Source of the DNA: Tsukamurella sp040611135
Lineage (GTDB): Bacteria > Actinomycetota > Actinomycetes > Mycobacteriales > Mycobacteriaceae
DNA: 64,000 bases
Direction of reading: 5' to 3'
NCBI RefSeq assembly: GCF_040611135.1
Contig: NZ_JBEXNL010000001.1
Location: 310,001-374,000 of the forward strand
Within the stretch, counting starts at the first letter, position 1, and every line of letters begins with the position of its first letter. Positions 16,557 through 25,293 of this stretch are shown piece by piece. The notes under the pieces are model-generated. The model had not been told where the DNA came from, did no database searches, and saw only the letters and a program-made list of their open reading frames with translations. The position numbers were made by a program, and so were the translations under genes.

Positions 16557-18319
16557 CCATCGCCACCGACACCGCTGCGGGCGCCCTGCCCGTCGCCGGT
16601 GGACGCGAGACCTTCCGCTACGCCCGCGGGCTGCTCGCCGGGAAACGCGGGCCGCTGCTCGTCGTGTTCGCGGTCCTGCTCGTGGGCGCCGCCCTCGGCC
16701 TCGCCGTGCCCTGGGGATTCGGCGCGATGGTCGACATCGCCATCGACGGCGGCGGGTACCTCGAGGTACTGCGCATCGGCGGCCTCATGGTGGTCGCGGC
16801 CATCGCGTCGGCGGCGTTCACCGGCATCGGGATCGCGCTCACGGCCCAACTCTTCGAGACCGCCCTCGCGCGGCTGCGCGAGTCCATGGTGGGCGCCGCC
16901 TTCCGGCTCCCGCAGGCGCGTGTCGAAGAGGCCGGTTCTGGCGACCTCGTCTCCCGCGCCACCGACGATGTCAGCGTCGTCAGCCAGGCGATCTCGCGGG
17001 GTGTGCCCGCACTCGCCCGGTCGGGCTTCTCCGTCGTGGTCACCATCGGCGGCTTCGCCGCGCTCGACTGGCGGTTCCTGCTCGTGGTGCTCGTGGTGCT
17101 GCCCGTGTACGCGCTGGGCGCCCGCACGTACGTGCGCACCGCGCCCCCGGTCTACCGGTCCGAGCGGGCGGCGATGGCCGTGCGGGCGCACCACATGCTC
17201 GGCTCGATCCGCGGCCTGCCAACGGTGCACGCCTTCGACCTCATGGAGCGCTCGAGCCTGCGGGTGAGCACCGCGTCGTGGGGCGTCGTGCGCTGGACCA
17301 TGCGGGCGCGGATCGTGCAGAACCGGCTGTTCGGCCGGGTCAACCTCGCCGAGTTCGTCGGCATGGCCACGATCCTGCTGCTCGGCTACGTGCTGGTCGA
17401 CCGCGAGCTCGCGACCGTCGGCGCCGTGACCACCGCGATGCTGCTGTTCCTGCGGCTGTTCGGGCCCATCGGCGCGCTGCTCATGGTGATGGACGACATC
17501 CAGTCCGCGGGCGCCTCGCTCGCCCGCATCGTGGGCGTCATCCGACTGGCGGACGGGGAGGCGGCACCGTCGGGCGCCGTGGACCGGACGGACGGGCGGC
17601 CCCGCGTGGAGGTCGACGCCGTCGCCTTCGGGTACGGCGGCGGGCGCCGCGTGCTCGACGGGGTGAGCGTCGTCCTCGAGCCGGGGGAGACGGTGGCCGT
17701 CGTCGGTACCTCCGGCGCGGGCAAGTCGACGCTCGCCGCGCTCATCGCCGGGGTGCACGTGCCCGACGCCGGCGCGGTCCGGATCGGCGGCGCCGACGTC
17801 GCGACGCTCCCCGAGGACGCCGCGCCCGTGCTGCTCACGCAGGACGTGCACGTCTTCGCCGGGACCCTCGCGGAGGACCTGCGGATGGCCGCGCCCGACG
17901 CCACCGACGAGGACCTGCGCGCCGCACTGGACCGCGTTCGCGCCCGGGAATGGGTGGAGCTGCTCGACGACGGACTCGACACCGTCGTCGGGGCGGGCGG
18001 GCACGCACTGACCCCGAAGCGCGAGCAGCAGCTGGCCCTCGCCCGACTCGTCCTGCTCGACCCCCCGGTGGTGATCCTCGACGAGGCCACCGCCGACGCC
18101 GACAGCGCCGACGCCGACGTCCTCGAGGACGCTGCGCAGGCCGCGCTCGCCGGGCGCACCGCGATGGTGGTGGCGCACCGTCTGAGCCAGGCGGCGCGGG
18201 CCGACCGGATCCTGGTGATGGAGCACGGTGCCGTCGTCGAGGAGGGCACGCACGAGAGCCTGCGCGCCGCGGGCGGACGGTACGCCCGGCTCTGGGCCGC
18301 CTGGTCGCGGCACCGGTGA
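16553..18319 (+). CDS. ABC half-transporter with canonical Walker motifs, degenerate signature
   Basis: A 588-residue partner of the preceding protein, overlapping it by ATGA. It has six predicted membrane helices (one segment reads FAVLLVGAALGLAVPWGFGA) and an ATPase domain with Walker A VGTSGAGKSTLAAL and Walker B VVILDEATADAD. The signature position reads LTPKREQQ in place of LSGGQ. The heterodimer should therefore hold one consensus site (this Walker A/B with the partner's LSGGQ) and one dead site. The gene ends the siderophore operon and converges with the TetR gene. Confidence 0.92.
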   Translation: MTIATDTAAGALPVAGGRETFRYARGLLAGKRGPLLVVFAVLLVGAALGLAVPWGFGAMVDIAIDGGGYLEVLRIGGLMVVAAIASAAFTGIGIALTAQLFETALARLRESMVGAAFRLPQARVEEAGSGDLVSRATDDVSVVSQAISRGVPALARSGFSVVVTIGGFAALDWRFLLVVLVVLPVYALGARTYVRTAPPVYRSERAAMAVRAHHMLGSIRGLPTVHAFDLMERSSLRVSTASWGVVRWTMRARIVQNRLFGRVNLAEFVGMATILLLGYVLVDRELATVGAVTTAMLLFLRLFGPIGALLMVMDDIQSAGASLARIVGVIRLADGEAAPSGAVDRTDGRPRVEVDAVAFGYGGGRRVLDGVSVVLEPGETVAVVGTSGAGKSTLAALIAGVHVPDAGAVRIGGADVATLPEDAAPVLLTQDVHVFAGTLAEDLRMAAPDATDEDLRAALDRVRAREWVELLDDGLDTVVGAGGHALTPKREQQLALARLVLLDPPVVILDEATADADSADADVLEDAAQAALAGRTAMVVAHRLSQAARADRILVMEHGAVVEEGTHESLRAAGGRYARLWAAWSRHR

Positions 18320-18349
18320 CGTGGCGGCGGACCGTCGCCTGGCGGACCG

Positions 18350-19000
18350 TCAGGCGCCGTGGAAGGCGCGGTAGACCGCCGAACCGTAGAACGTGCCGAT
18401 CCCCTCCGAATCGCCGCGCCAGGAGGCCGGCGCGTCGTCGGGACGATCGGCGAGCATGGATCGCACGGCCGCCTCGCAGACCGAGACGAACAGCTCCATC
18501 AGCATCGGCAGCTTCTCGTCCAGGCCCTGCATGTCCCACCACCGGGTGAGCGCGGGCCGGATCCATTCCTCCGCCTGGTGCGCCAGAGTGGCGCGGGCGG
18601 CCACGACGCGGTGCACCACCTCCGGGTCGGTGACGCCGGAGAACAACAACTGCCAGGTGTCGGCGCGTTCGTTCACCGCGTCGAGCAGGCCGCGCATGCC
18701 GATGATGAAGGCCTGCTCCGGATCCTCCCCGTGGGCGCTGTGCAGTGACGCGAGGACGAAGGTCATCATCGTCTCGGTCTCGCGGTCGAGCAGCTCGGTG
18801 ATGAGCGCGACGCGGTCCGGGAAGCACGAGTAGATCACGGGGCGCGTGACCTGCAGGCGGTCGGCGACGGTGCCGATCGTCACGGCACCGAGACCGTCGC
18901 GCGCGGCGATCTCCAGCGCGGCGTCCAGGACCTGGGGGCGGCGACGCTCGGGACCGAGGTGTTCGGCGCGGCGGCGTCCGCGGTTGGCGGTGGTAGGCAT
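18350..19000 (-). CDS. TetR family transcriptional regulator
   Basis: A 216-residue regulator from ATG 19000; a GTG at 19030 would add ten residues. The N-terminal helix-turn-helix is ALEIAARDGLGAVTIGTVADRLQVTRPVIYSCF. The C-terminal ligand domain is divergent. It is divergent from ppk2, with 86 bp between starts, and convergent with the transporter genes. The ligand is unknown; neighbouring ABC genes make a transport-related role possible but unproven. A short inverted repeat (CGCCTG/CAGGCG at 18336-18356) lies in the convergent gap. Confidence 0.88.
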   Translation of the reverse strand: MPTTANRGRRRAEHLGPERRRPQVLDAALEIAARDGLGAVTIGTVADRLQVTRPVIYSCFPDRVALITELLDRETETMMTFVLASLHSAHGEDPEQAFIIGMRGLLDAVNERADTWQLLFSGVTDPEVVHRVVAARATLAHQAEEWIRPALTRWWDMQGLDEKLPMLMELFVSVCEAAVRSMLADRPDDAPASWRGDSEGIGTFYGSAVYRAFHGA

Positions 19001-19086
19001 CACGGCGGAGTTTACGCGGGTCGGAGGCACCCCGCGTTCATGCGACGTTCACCCGCCGGTCCGGACCTGCCCGTACGCTTCCGGCC

Positions 19087-20028
19087 GTGATGGATCTCGA
19101 CCTGCCCGTGGGCATCGACTTGAGCGCGGTCAGCGGCCGCGAGGCGCTGCAGAGGATCGTCGACCTGCGGGCGACCGAGGGTTTCTCCGTGAACGACGAC
19201 GATGACGACGACCCGGTGCTGCTCACTCCGGAGCGGCACGTCGTGGACACCTGGCGCGAGGGCTACCCGTACTCCGAGCGGATGGCGCGCTCGGAGTACG
19301 AGCGGGACAAGCGGCTGCTGCAGATCGAGCTGCTCAAGCTGCAGCGCTGGGTCAAGGACACCGGCCAGCGCCTGGTCATCGTGTTCGAGGGCCGCGACGC
19401 CGCCGGCAAGGGCGGCACCATCAAGCGGTTCATGGAGCACCTCAATCCGCGTGGCGCGCGCGTGGTGGCGCTGGTCAAGCCCACCGAGCGCGAGGCCGGC
19501 GAGTGGTACTTCCAGCGCTACATCGACCACTTCCCGACCAAGGGCGAGATCGTCCTGTTCGACCGCTCCTGGTACAACCGCGGCGGCGTCGAGCGGGTCA
19601 TGGGTTTCTGTTCCGACGAGCAGCACGAGCGCTGGACGCACCAGGTGCCGCTGTTCGAGAAGATGCTGGTCGAGGACGGCATCGACGTGACCAAGTTCTG
19701 GTTCTCCGTGACCCAGCTCGAGCAGCGCACCCGCTTCGCGATCCGGCAGATCGATCCCGTGCGGCAGTGGAAGCTCTCGCCGATGGACCTCGCGTCGCTG
19801 GACAAGTGGGACGGCTACACCGCGGCGAAGGAGGAGGTGTTCGCGGCGACGGACACCGACTACGCGCCCTGGACCGTGGTCAAGAGCAACGACAAGAAGC
19901 GCGCCCGCCTCAACGCCATGCGCTACATCCTCGACAAGTTCGACTACGACAACAAGGACATGGAGGTCCTCGCGTCGGGGCCGGATCCCCTCATCGTCGG
20001 GCGCGGCCGGGACCTGATCGGGGACTGA
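19087..20028 (+). CDS. ppk2: Polyphosphate kinase 2 (PPK2, class I type)
   Basis: A 313-residue P-loop kinase using polyphosphate to phosphorylate nucleoside diphosphates. Walker A is GRDAAGKGGTIKRF, the second motif FDRSWYNRGGVERVMGF, and the lid has the usual RQWKLSPMDLASLDKWDGYT. The FDRSWYNRGG form is that of class I enzymes. GTG 19087 is preceded by TACGCT plus 7 nt, a leaderless-type arrangement; ATG 19090 is the alternative. An acidic stretch (about residues 36-42) lies in the N-terminus. A second PPK2 of another class occurs at 39988-40842. Confidence 0.93.
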   Translation: MMDLDLPVGIDLSAVSGREALQRIVDLRATEGFSVNDDDDDDPVLLTPERHVVDTWREGYPYSERMARSEYERDKRLLQIELLKLQRWVKDTGQRLVIVFEGRDAAGKGGTIKRFMEHLNPRGARVVALVKPTEREAGEWYFQRYIDHFPTKGEIVLFDRSWYNRGGVERVMGFCSDEQHERWTHQVPLFEKMLVEDGIDVTKFWFSVTQLEQRTRFAIRQIDPVRQWKLSPMDLASLDKWDGYTAAKEEVFAATDTDYAPWTVVKSNDKKRARLNAMRYILDKFDYDNKDMEVLASGPDPLIVGRGRDLIGD

Positions 20029-20098
20029 CGGTGCGCCGCGCGGACCGGTTCGCGGGGCCGACGGTGCGCCGAGCGGACCGGGGCCGACGGCACCGTCG
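20027..20098. repeat. 33-bp tandem repeat with CGACGGTGC motif
   Basis: Between ppk2 and the next gene, GACGGTGCGCCG followed by (C/A)GCGGACCGG occurs twice, 33 bp apart (from 20027 and 20060). A partial third unit ends in the palindrome GACGGCACCGTC. It contains the octamer that recurs through the window. Confidence 0.7.
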
Positions 20099-20113
20099 AG
20101 TACCGTTGTCGCC

Positions 20114-20980
20114 GTGCGTTCTCTGACGGCCCTCCTCCTCGTTCTGGTGGCGATCCTGGCCACCTTCGTGGCGGTCCCCGCCGTCTGGGCGAAGAACACC
20201 GTGCTCGACCGCGGGGCGTTCATGACGCTCATGGAGCCGCTGGGGCACGACCCGGCGGTGCAGGACGCGATGGCGCAGGAGATCTCCCAGCAGGTGCAGC
20301 GGCTGCTCACCGAGCAGGGCGACGCCCGCCCGCCGCTCGCCGCGATCACGCCCTATGTCTCGGCCTACACCCACGGACCGCAGTTCCCGGGCGCCTTCAA
20401 GGAGGCGATCGGCCAGGTGCACACGTGGCTGCTGGTGCGGCCCACCGCCGAGCAGCGGTTGCGCGGCGCGACCACCGCGGAGATCGACCTCGCACCGATG
20501 ATCCGCGACGTGGCCGCCGCGAACAACGTGAAGGTGACGGTCCCGGAGCGGGTCACGATCGATCTGTCCGGCACAGGGGCCAACCGGGACCTGTTCCGGG
20601 CCGGACGGTACGCCGACATCGCCGACAAGCTGCGGCAGGTGGCGTGGATCGCGCCGCTGGTGGCGGTGGTGGCCGCGCTCCTGGCGCTGCTCGCCGCGCA
20701 CCGTCGCGGATTCATGCTGTTCTACCTGGGTCTCGGCGGCGCGGTCGCTGCGGGCGTGACCTGGATGCTGTGCGTGGCGGCACCGTCGTACGTGACGGGC
20801 CGCAGCGGCACCGGCGGACTGAGCCCGGTCATCGACGCGGCGCTGGGGCAGGTGACCGCCGACCTGACCCCGTGGATCGCGACCGAGGCGGCGGTCGGCG
20901 GCGCGCTCGCCCTGTTGGGGCTGATCTTCGGCGGGCTCGGCGCCGTGGCGGCGCGTCGGGCGGATCGGCGGGACTGGTGA
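20114..20980 (+). CDS. Conserved integral membrane protein, unknown function
   Basis: A 288-residue protein starting at GTG 20114, which follows TACCGT by 7 nt (leaderless type). Residues 4-26 form a membrane helix. An extracytoplasmic segment of about 150 residues follows, then three more helices near 178-195, 205-225 and 255-280. This one-loop-three layout resembles actinobacterial membrane proteins of unknown role. It overlaps the following hydrolase by GTGA, so both are made from one transcript. I do not recognise a named family. Confidence 0.8.
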   Translation: MRSLTALLLVLVAILATFVAVPAVWAKNTVLDRGAFMTLMEPLGHDPAVQDAMAQEISQQVQRLLTEQGDARPPLAAITPYVSAYTHGPQFPGAFKEAIGQVHTWLLVRPTAEQRLRGATTAEIDLAPMIRDVAAANNVKVTVPERVTIDLSGTGANRDLFRAGRYADIADKLRQVAWIAPLVAVVAALLALLAAHRRGFMLFYLGLGGAVAAGVTWMLCVAAPSYVTGRSGTGGLSPVIDAALGQVTADLTPWIATEAAVGGALALLGLIFGGLGAVAARRADRRDW

Positions 20981-21816
20981 GGTCCACCGCCCGGCCGACC
21001 GTCGCCACGCTGACGTACAAGGACGGGACCACGAACCCCGTCCGGATCTTCCGCGGGCCGGATCCCACCGCGCCGGTGCTGATGATCTGGCCGGGCGTGA
21101 ACGTGCCCGCCGGGTACTTCGACGACTTCGGGCGCGGCCTCATCGACGCGGGCTTCAACGCGGTGGTCTCCGAGCTACGGGGGCAGGGCGATTCGCGGCC
21201 GCGTGGTGCCGGCGGTTCCCATGGTTTCCAGGACGTCGTGCTGGAGGACTATCCGGCGGTCTCCGCGCTGGCGCGGCAGAAGTTCCCCGGTGCGCCGCGG
21301 ATCCTGGTGGGGCACAGCCTCGGTGGGCTGATGGGCGCCATGTACGCCGCGCGTGCCCGGCGGAACCTGGCCGGGGTCGCGCTGATCGCCTGCGGCACGG
21401 GCTATTACAAGCTCGACGGTCTCTCCGGCACCGCCCGCCGGATCGGCACCTCCGTCGCCGCGCGCGCCGCGGCCCGACGGGGCCACTGGTCCGGCCCGGA
21501 CGGGCTGGGTGAGGTGCCTGCCGGGATCGTGGCCGATTTCGACCATCTGGTGCAGACCGGCGACTTCAACGTCGCCGGGGCCGATATCGATTACGAGGCC
21601 CGGATCGCGGCGACGAAGACCCCGGTGTTGACGCTGGCGATCGCCGGCGACGAGCTGGTGAGCGACAAGCAGTCCCGGTTCGTGGGGGAGAAGTTTCCCG
21701 CGTCCGTGCACCGCCGGATCGCGGAGCCGCTGGGCCACAACCAGTGGATCCTCTCGCCCGATGCGGTGATCCCCGCGCTGTCGGGGTGGATCGCGCAGGC
21801 TCTGCCGCGCGGGTGA
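20977..21816 (+). CDS. Alpha/beta hydrolase
   Basis: A 279-residue alpha/beta-fold hydrolase. The nucleophile elbow is GHSLGGLMG, the acid lies in AIAGDELVSDKQS, and the histidine in PLGHNQWILSP. The N-terminal VLMIWPGVNVPAGYFDDFGRGL provides the oxyanion region. No signal peptide is seen. The GTG start at 20977 overlaps the stop of the membrane protein gene, suggesting a linked role in lipid or envelope ester turnover, which is inference only. Confidence 0.85.
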   Translation: MRSTARPTVATLTYKDGTTNPVRIFRGPDPTAPVLMIWPGVNVPAGYFDDFGRGLIDAGFNAVVSELRGQGDSRPRGAGGSHGFQDVVLEDYPAVSALARQKFPGAPRILVGHSLGGLMGAMYAARARRNLAGVALIACGTGYYKLDGLSGTARRIGTSVAARAAARRGHWSGPDGLGEVPAGIVADFDHLVQTGDFNVAGADIDYEARIAATKTPVLTLAIAGDELVSDKQSRFVGEKFPASVHRRIAEPLGHNQWILSPDAVIPALSGWIAQALPRG

Positions 21817-21857
21817 GGGTGGTCGGCGCCGGGTAGGTGTAGTCGGTCGCGGAGGCG

Positions 21858-22115
21858 ATGCGTCCGACGCATACCCGATGAGATTGCAGGTCAGAGACGT
21901 TTCTGCGGATTCTGGTGATGCGCGAGACGCATCGCCGCTCCGTCGGCGTGGGCGGCGCGGCCCTCGTCGGTAGCGGGTGCGTACCCGTGTTCGTCCCACG
22001 CGCGACGCCGATCCGCGGTCCCGCCGTTCGCTCCCCCGTCGGAAGCCGTGCGTGCGGTAGGGGAGCGGCCTACCCCCGCGCGGCGTTCGGTCCCCTACGG
22101 GGCGCCGGGCGCCGG
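21858..22115 (+). repeat. Intergenic structured repeat, copy A
   Basis: This fills most of the convergent gap 21817-22141. The first module is ATGCGTccgACGCAT (21858-21872), GCAGGTCAG (21886-21894) and ATGCGCgagACGCAT (21918-21932). The second has GCCGATCCGCGG (22007-22018), an inverted pair GCTCCCC/GGGGAGC (22030-22036, 22060-22066) and CCCCCGCGCGGCGTT (22073-22087). Both modules recur at 39620-39911, and the first also at 55573-55645. No coding signal is seen. Confidence 0.8.
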
Positions 22116-22141
22116 GCGCCGTCGATCGTGGTGCTGGAGGG

Positions 22142-22834
22142 TCAGCTCGCGAGACCGGTGACCAACACCGGGTTGTGCGCGGGCGCCAGCCACTTGAGCA
22201 GGGTGATCATGCCGTCGCGGCTGATCGCGACGCAGCCGAGCGTGGGCTTGCCGTCCGTGACGTGCAGGAACATCGCGCCGCCCTTGCCCGGCGTGTGGGC
22301 CGGGTTGTTGTTGAAATGTACGGCGTAGTCGTAGACGGGACCGGCGCCGTAGAGGTTCTCGCTGCCCGGACCGGGGCTGATGGCACGGGTGACCATCGTG
22401 TCGTAGGTCGGTGAGCTCTGGTTGCCGTCCCACCACTGCTGGTCGCCGACCTTGGTGTACGGCAGCGTCGTGCCCGGGTTCTCCTGCCGGCCGAACGCCT
22501 GGTCCAGCGCGAAGACGCCGAACGGGGTGCGGGGGACATCGTCCTTGCCCTCGCCGATGCCCTGCTGGCCGACCTTGCCGGGGACCGGCCCGTAGACCTT
22601 GGTCCAGCCCGTCTGGAGCAGCGCCCACGCCGAAACCTGGACGTCGGTCGAGGAGAACGACGGTGCCGCCACCGTGATGACCTCACGTGCGGTCGGCGCG
22701 GCCGCGACGGCGGCGTCGAGCAGCGCCTTGTCGGCGTCCGCCGCGGCGGCGTGCGGGACCGTCAGCGACGCGGCGACCGCTGCTACCGGTACAGCAGTCA
22801 ATCCCAGGAGCATCTGACGCCTCTTGAGCAACAT
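22142..22834 (-). CDS. YkuD-domain L,D-transpeptidase-like secreted protein
   Basis: A 230-residue exported protein with a signal peptide (residues 1 to about 33, KRRQMLLGL then a hydrophobic stretch ending AAA). The catalytic segment is AMFLHVTDGKPTLGCVAIS, with His and Cys as in ErfK/YbiS/YkuD enzymes that cross-link peptidoglycan. Upstream are YGPVPGKVGQQGIGEGK and TPFGVFALDQAFG, typical of this subfamily. CATACT stands 7 nt before ATG 22834, supporting that start. It differs from the Ig-domain class at 52532-53716. Confidence 0.85.
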   Translation of the reverse strand: MLLKRRQMLLGLTAVPVAAVAASLTVPHAAAADADKALLDAAVAAAPTAREVITVAAPSFSSTDVQVSAWALLQTGWTKVYGPVPGKVGQQGIGEGKDDVPRTPFGVFALDQAFGRQENPGTTLPYTKVGDQQWWDGNQSSPTYDTMVTRAISPGPGSENLYGAGPVYDYAVHFNNNPAHTPGKGGAMFLHVTDGKPTLGCVAISRDGMITLLKWLAPAHNPVLVTGLAS

Positions 22835-22875
22835 GTGTCTCAGTATGGCAGCCCTGGCTGAGAGCGGGCTGGTAA

Positions 22876-23190
22876 CTAGGCCCGGTCGTTGCGGAGGTGC
22901 CGTTCCACCCGCTCCACCTTGGCGGTGAGCTGGCCGCTGTGGCCCGGGCGGATGTCGCACTTGACGACGAGCGAAACGCGGGGCGCGGTCTCGGCGAGGC
23001 GGTCGACGCACGCCTTGATCACGCCCATCACCTCGTCCCACTCGCCCTCGATGGTGGTGAACATCGAGGTGGTCTCGTTGGGCAGACCGGAGGCGCGCAC
23101 GATGGCGACGGCCTCCGCCACCGCCGCGGCGACGCCGCCGTCGGGGCTCTGGTCCCCACCCATCGGGCTGATCGAGAACGCTGCGAGCAT
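22876..23190 (-). CDS. MTH1187/YkoF-type thiamine-binding protein (DUF77)
   Basis: A 104-residue single-domain protein: MLAAFSISPMG, then ETTSMFTTIEGEWDEVMGVIKAC and RVSLVVKCDIRPG. This is the DUF77 family, whose members bind thiamine-like ligands in structural work. It begins nine bases after the stop of the prolyl oligopeptidase gene, so the two are cotranscribed, although no functional link is known. Confidence 0.85.
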   Translation of the reverse strand: MLAAFSISPMGGDQSPDGGVAAAVAEAVAIVRASGLPNETTSMFTTIEGEWDEVMGVIKACVDRLAETAPRVSLVVKCDIRPGHSGQLTAKVERVERHLRNDRA

Positions 23191-23199
23191 GTCTCCTCC

Positions 23200-25263
23200 T
23201 CAGGTTCGGTCGGCGTCGGCCGACGGTGCCAGTTCCCGCCACAGGAACTCGTAGGCGAGAGCGGATTTGAAGGCGGCCTGCTTGTTGTCGGCCGCGCCGC
23301 CGTGGCCGCCCTCGATGTTCTCGTAGTAGTCCACGTCGATGCCGCGGGCCTGCAGCGCGGCGACGAACTTGCGGGCGTGGCCCGGGTGCACGCGGTCGTC
23401 ACGGGTGGATGTGGTGACCAGCAGTGCGGGCAGATCGCCGGGCGCGCCGGCGGTTTCGGGCAGGTTCTGGTACGGCGAGTACTCGCTGATGTAGGCCCAC
23501 TGCGCGGGATCGTCGGGGTCGCCGTACTCCGCCATCCACGACGCCCCGGCGAGGAGCTGGTGGTAGCGCCGCATGTCCAGCAGCGGAACCTGGCAGACGA
23601 TGGCGCCGAACAGTTCCGGATACCGCGTGTACATCACGCCCATGAGGAGGCCTCCGTTCGACCCGCCCTGCGCGCCCAGCTGCTCGCGGGTGGTGATGCC
23701 GCGGGCCACCAGATCCCTCGCGACGGCGGCGAAGTCCTCGTAGGCGCGCAGCCGGTTCTCCTTCAACGCGGCCGTGTGCCAGTCGGGTCCGTACTCGCCG
23801 CCGCCGCGGATGTTCGCCAACACGTACACCCCGCCCCGCTCGATCCACGCCGCGCCGGACACCGCGGCGTAGTCCGGCGTGAGCGAGACCTCGAAGCCGC
23901 CGTAGCCGTAGAGCAGCGTCGGCTTGGGGGAGGCGGAGCCCGACGGTCCGCGTTTGCCTACGACGAAGTAGGGGATCTGCGTGCCGTCGTCGCTCGTGGC
24001 GAAGAACTGCTCGGCGGTGACGCCCGCGGCGTCGTAGAAGGCGGGCGCCGACTTCAGCGGCTCTACCGACCCGCCGGCCGTGCCGTGCAGCAGCGTGGGC
24101 GGCAGGGTGAAACCGCTGGCGGTGGCGAAGATCTCGTCGCCCTCGCGGGGATCGGTGTAGTAGACGCCGATCTCGGCCAGCTCGGGGAAGCCGCGGGTCT
24201 CGCGCTTGTCCCAGGTGCCGGGCTCGAGGGTGTGCAGCTCGGAGCGCACGTCCCGCATCGTCGACAACAGCAGGTACGACTTGGTCCACGCGTACCCCGC
24301 GAGGGCCGTGTGCGCGTCGGGGGTGAAGACGGTGCTGTACTCGCGCGATCCCGCCCGGTAGGCGTCGAAATCGAAGGCCACCAGCGCCCCCGGCGGCACA
24401 GTGCCGGTGGGCAGCTCCCACGCGGACTTCGGGCGCACCAGCAGCCGCGACTCGTGCACGTCCGCATCGGCATCGGTGGGCACGTCGATCCGCTCGAGCG
24501 CCAGCGTCTCCGGCTCGAGCAGGTAGATCTCGCTGTTGTAGAAGTCGATCGCGCGGGTGACGAAATGCCGTTCGTAGCCGGGGGTGTCGTCGTATCCGGC
24601 GCCGATTGAAACGTCGGAGTGGTGGCCCTCGTACACCAGATCCGCGTGGCCCAGCGGGGTGCCGCGGCGCCACCGCTTCACGAGCCGCGGATACCCGGAG
24701 TCGGTGAGCGAGCCCGGCCCGAAGTCGGTGCCCACGTACACGGTGTCCTTGTCGATCCACGAGATCCGGCTCTTGGCCTCCGGGAGGGAGAAGCCACCGT
24801 CGACGAACCCGCGGCGCGAGATGGAGAACTCCCGCACCACCGTCGCGTCGGCGCCGCCGCGCGAGAGGGAGACGAGCGCGCGGTCGTACCGCGCACCGTC
24901 GGGCGACTCCGCGCGGAGGACGGCGGCCCCGCCCCACACCCAGTTCTCGCCCTCGGCCTCGCGGAGGGCGTCGACGTCGATGACGACGTCCCACTCAGGG
25001 CTGTCGGTGCGGAAGGACTCGAGCGTGGTGCGGCGCCACAGGCCGTACGGGTGGTCGGCGTCGCGCCAGAAGTTCCACAGGTACTCGCCGCGGCGGACCG
25101 GGTAGGGGATGCGCTGGTCGGTGTCGAGGATCGCGAGGACGCGCGACTCGAGGTCGTCGAACCGTGGTCCGGTCAGGCGCGCGGTGCTCGCGGCACCCTG
25201 TTCCCGGGCCCAATCCAGGGCAGTGGCGGATTCCACTTCTTCGAGCCATGCGTACTGGTCCAT
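23200..25263 (-). CDS. Prolyl oligopeptidase family serine peptidase (S9A)
   Basis: A 687-residue cytosolic peptidase with a beta-propeller N-terminal part and a C-terminal hydrolase domain. The nucleophile lies in GGSNGGLLMG, the acid in TSTRDDRVHPGHARKF and the histidine in IEGGHGG, the usual Ser-Asp-His order. The start at ATG 25263 is preceded by TAGTGT and 7 nt, a leaderless-type promoter back-to-back with that of lpd. A much longer open frame continuing to 26685 is only the antisense of lpd. Confidence 0.93.
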   Translation of the reverse strand: MDQYAWLEEVESATALDWAREQGAASTARLTGPRFDDLESRVLAILDTDQRIPYPVRRGEYLWNFWRDADHPYGLWRRTTLESFRTDSPEWDVVIDVDALREAEGENWVWGGAAVLRAESPDGARYDRALVSLSRGGADATVVREFSISRRGFVDGGFSLPEAKSRISWIDKDTVYVGTDFGPGSLTDSGYPRLVKRWRRGTPLGHADLVYEGHHSDVSIGAGYDDTPGYERHFVTRAIDFYNSEIYLLEPETLALERIDVPTDADADVHESRLLVRPKSAWELPTGTVPPGALVAFDFDAYRAGSREYSTVFTPDAHTALAGYAWTKSYLLLSTMRDVRSELHTLEPGTWDKRETRGFPELAEIGVYYTDPREGDEIFATASGFTLPPTLLHGTAGGSVEPLKSAPAFYDAAGVTAEQFFATSDDGTQIPYFVVGKRGPSGSASPKPTLLYGYGGFEVSLTPDYAAVSGAAWIERGGVYVLANIRGGGEYGPDWHTAALKENRLRAYEDFAAVARDLVARGITTREQLGAQGGSNGGLLMGVMYTRYPELFGAIVCQVPLLDMRRYHQLLAGASWMAEYGDPDDPAQWAYISEYSPYQNLPETAGAPGDLPALLVTTSTRDDRVHPGHARKFVAALQARGIDVDYYENIEGGHGGAADNKQAAFKSALAYEFLWRELAPSADADRT

Positions 25264-25293
25264 GGACTCCACACTAGGGCTAGGCTGAAAGCC
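25264..25293. promoter_or_regulatory. Divergent leaderless-type promoters for peptidase and lpd
   Basis: Only 30 bp separate the two start codons. TAGTGT (minus strand, 25276-25271) is 7 nt before ATG 25263, and TAGGCT (plus, 25281-25286) is 7 nt before GTG 25294. Both fit the TANNNT-N7-start layout of leaderless transcripts, and neither gene has a ribosome-binding site. Confidence 0.7.

Noticed and set aside
14832..18319. Calling the ABC pair IrtAB outright
   Set aside because: The fold fits, but the SIP domain is not fused and the motif losses differ; transport direction cannot be read, so no symbol is given.
21858..21932. Module 1 as an integron attC site
   Set aside because: The ends are self-palindromic and the GTTRRRY core sites and R/L box order of attC are missing; there is no integrase nearby.
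21933..22328. A plus-strand frame from 21915 through repeat copy A
   Set aside because: It is interrupted by palindromes, ends antisense to the L,D-transpeptidase, and its product is compositionally biased.
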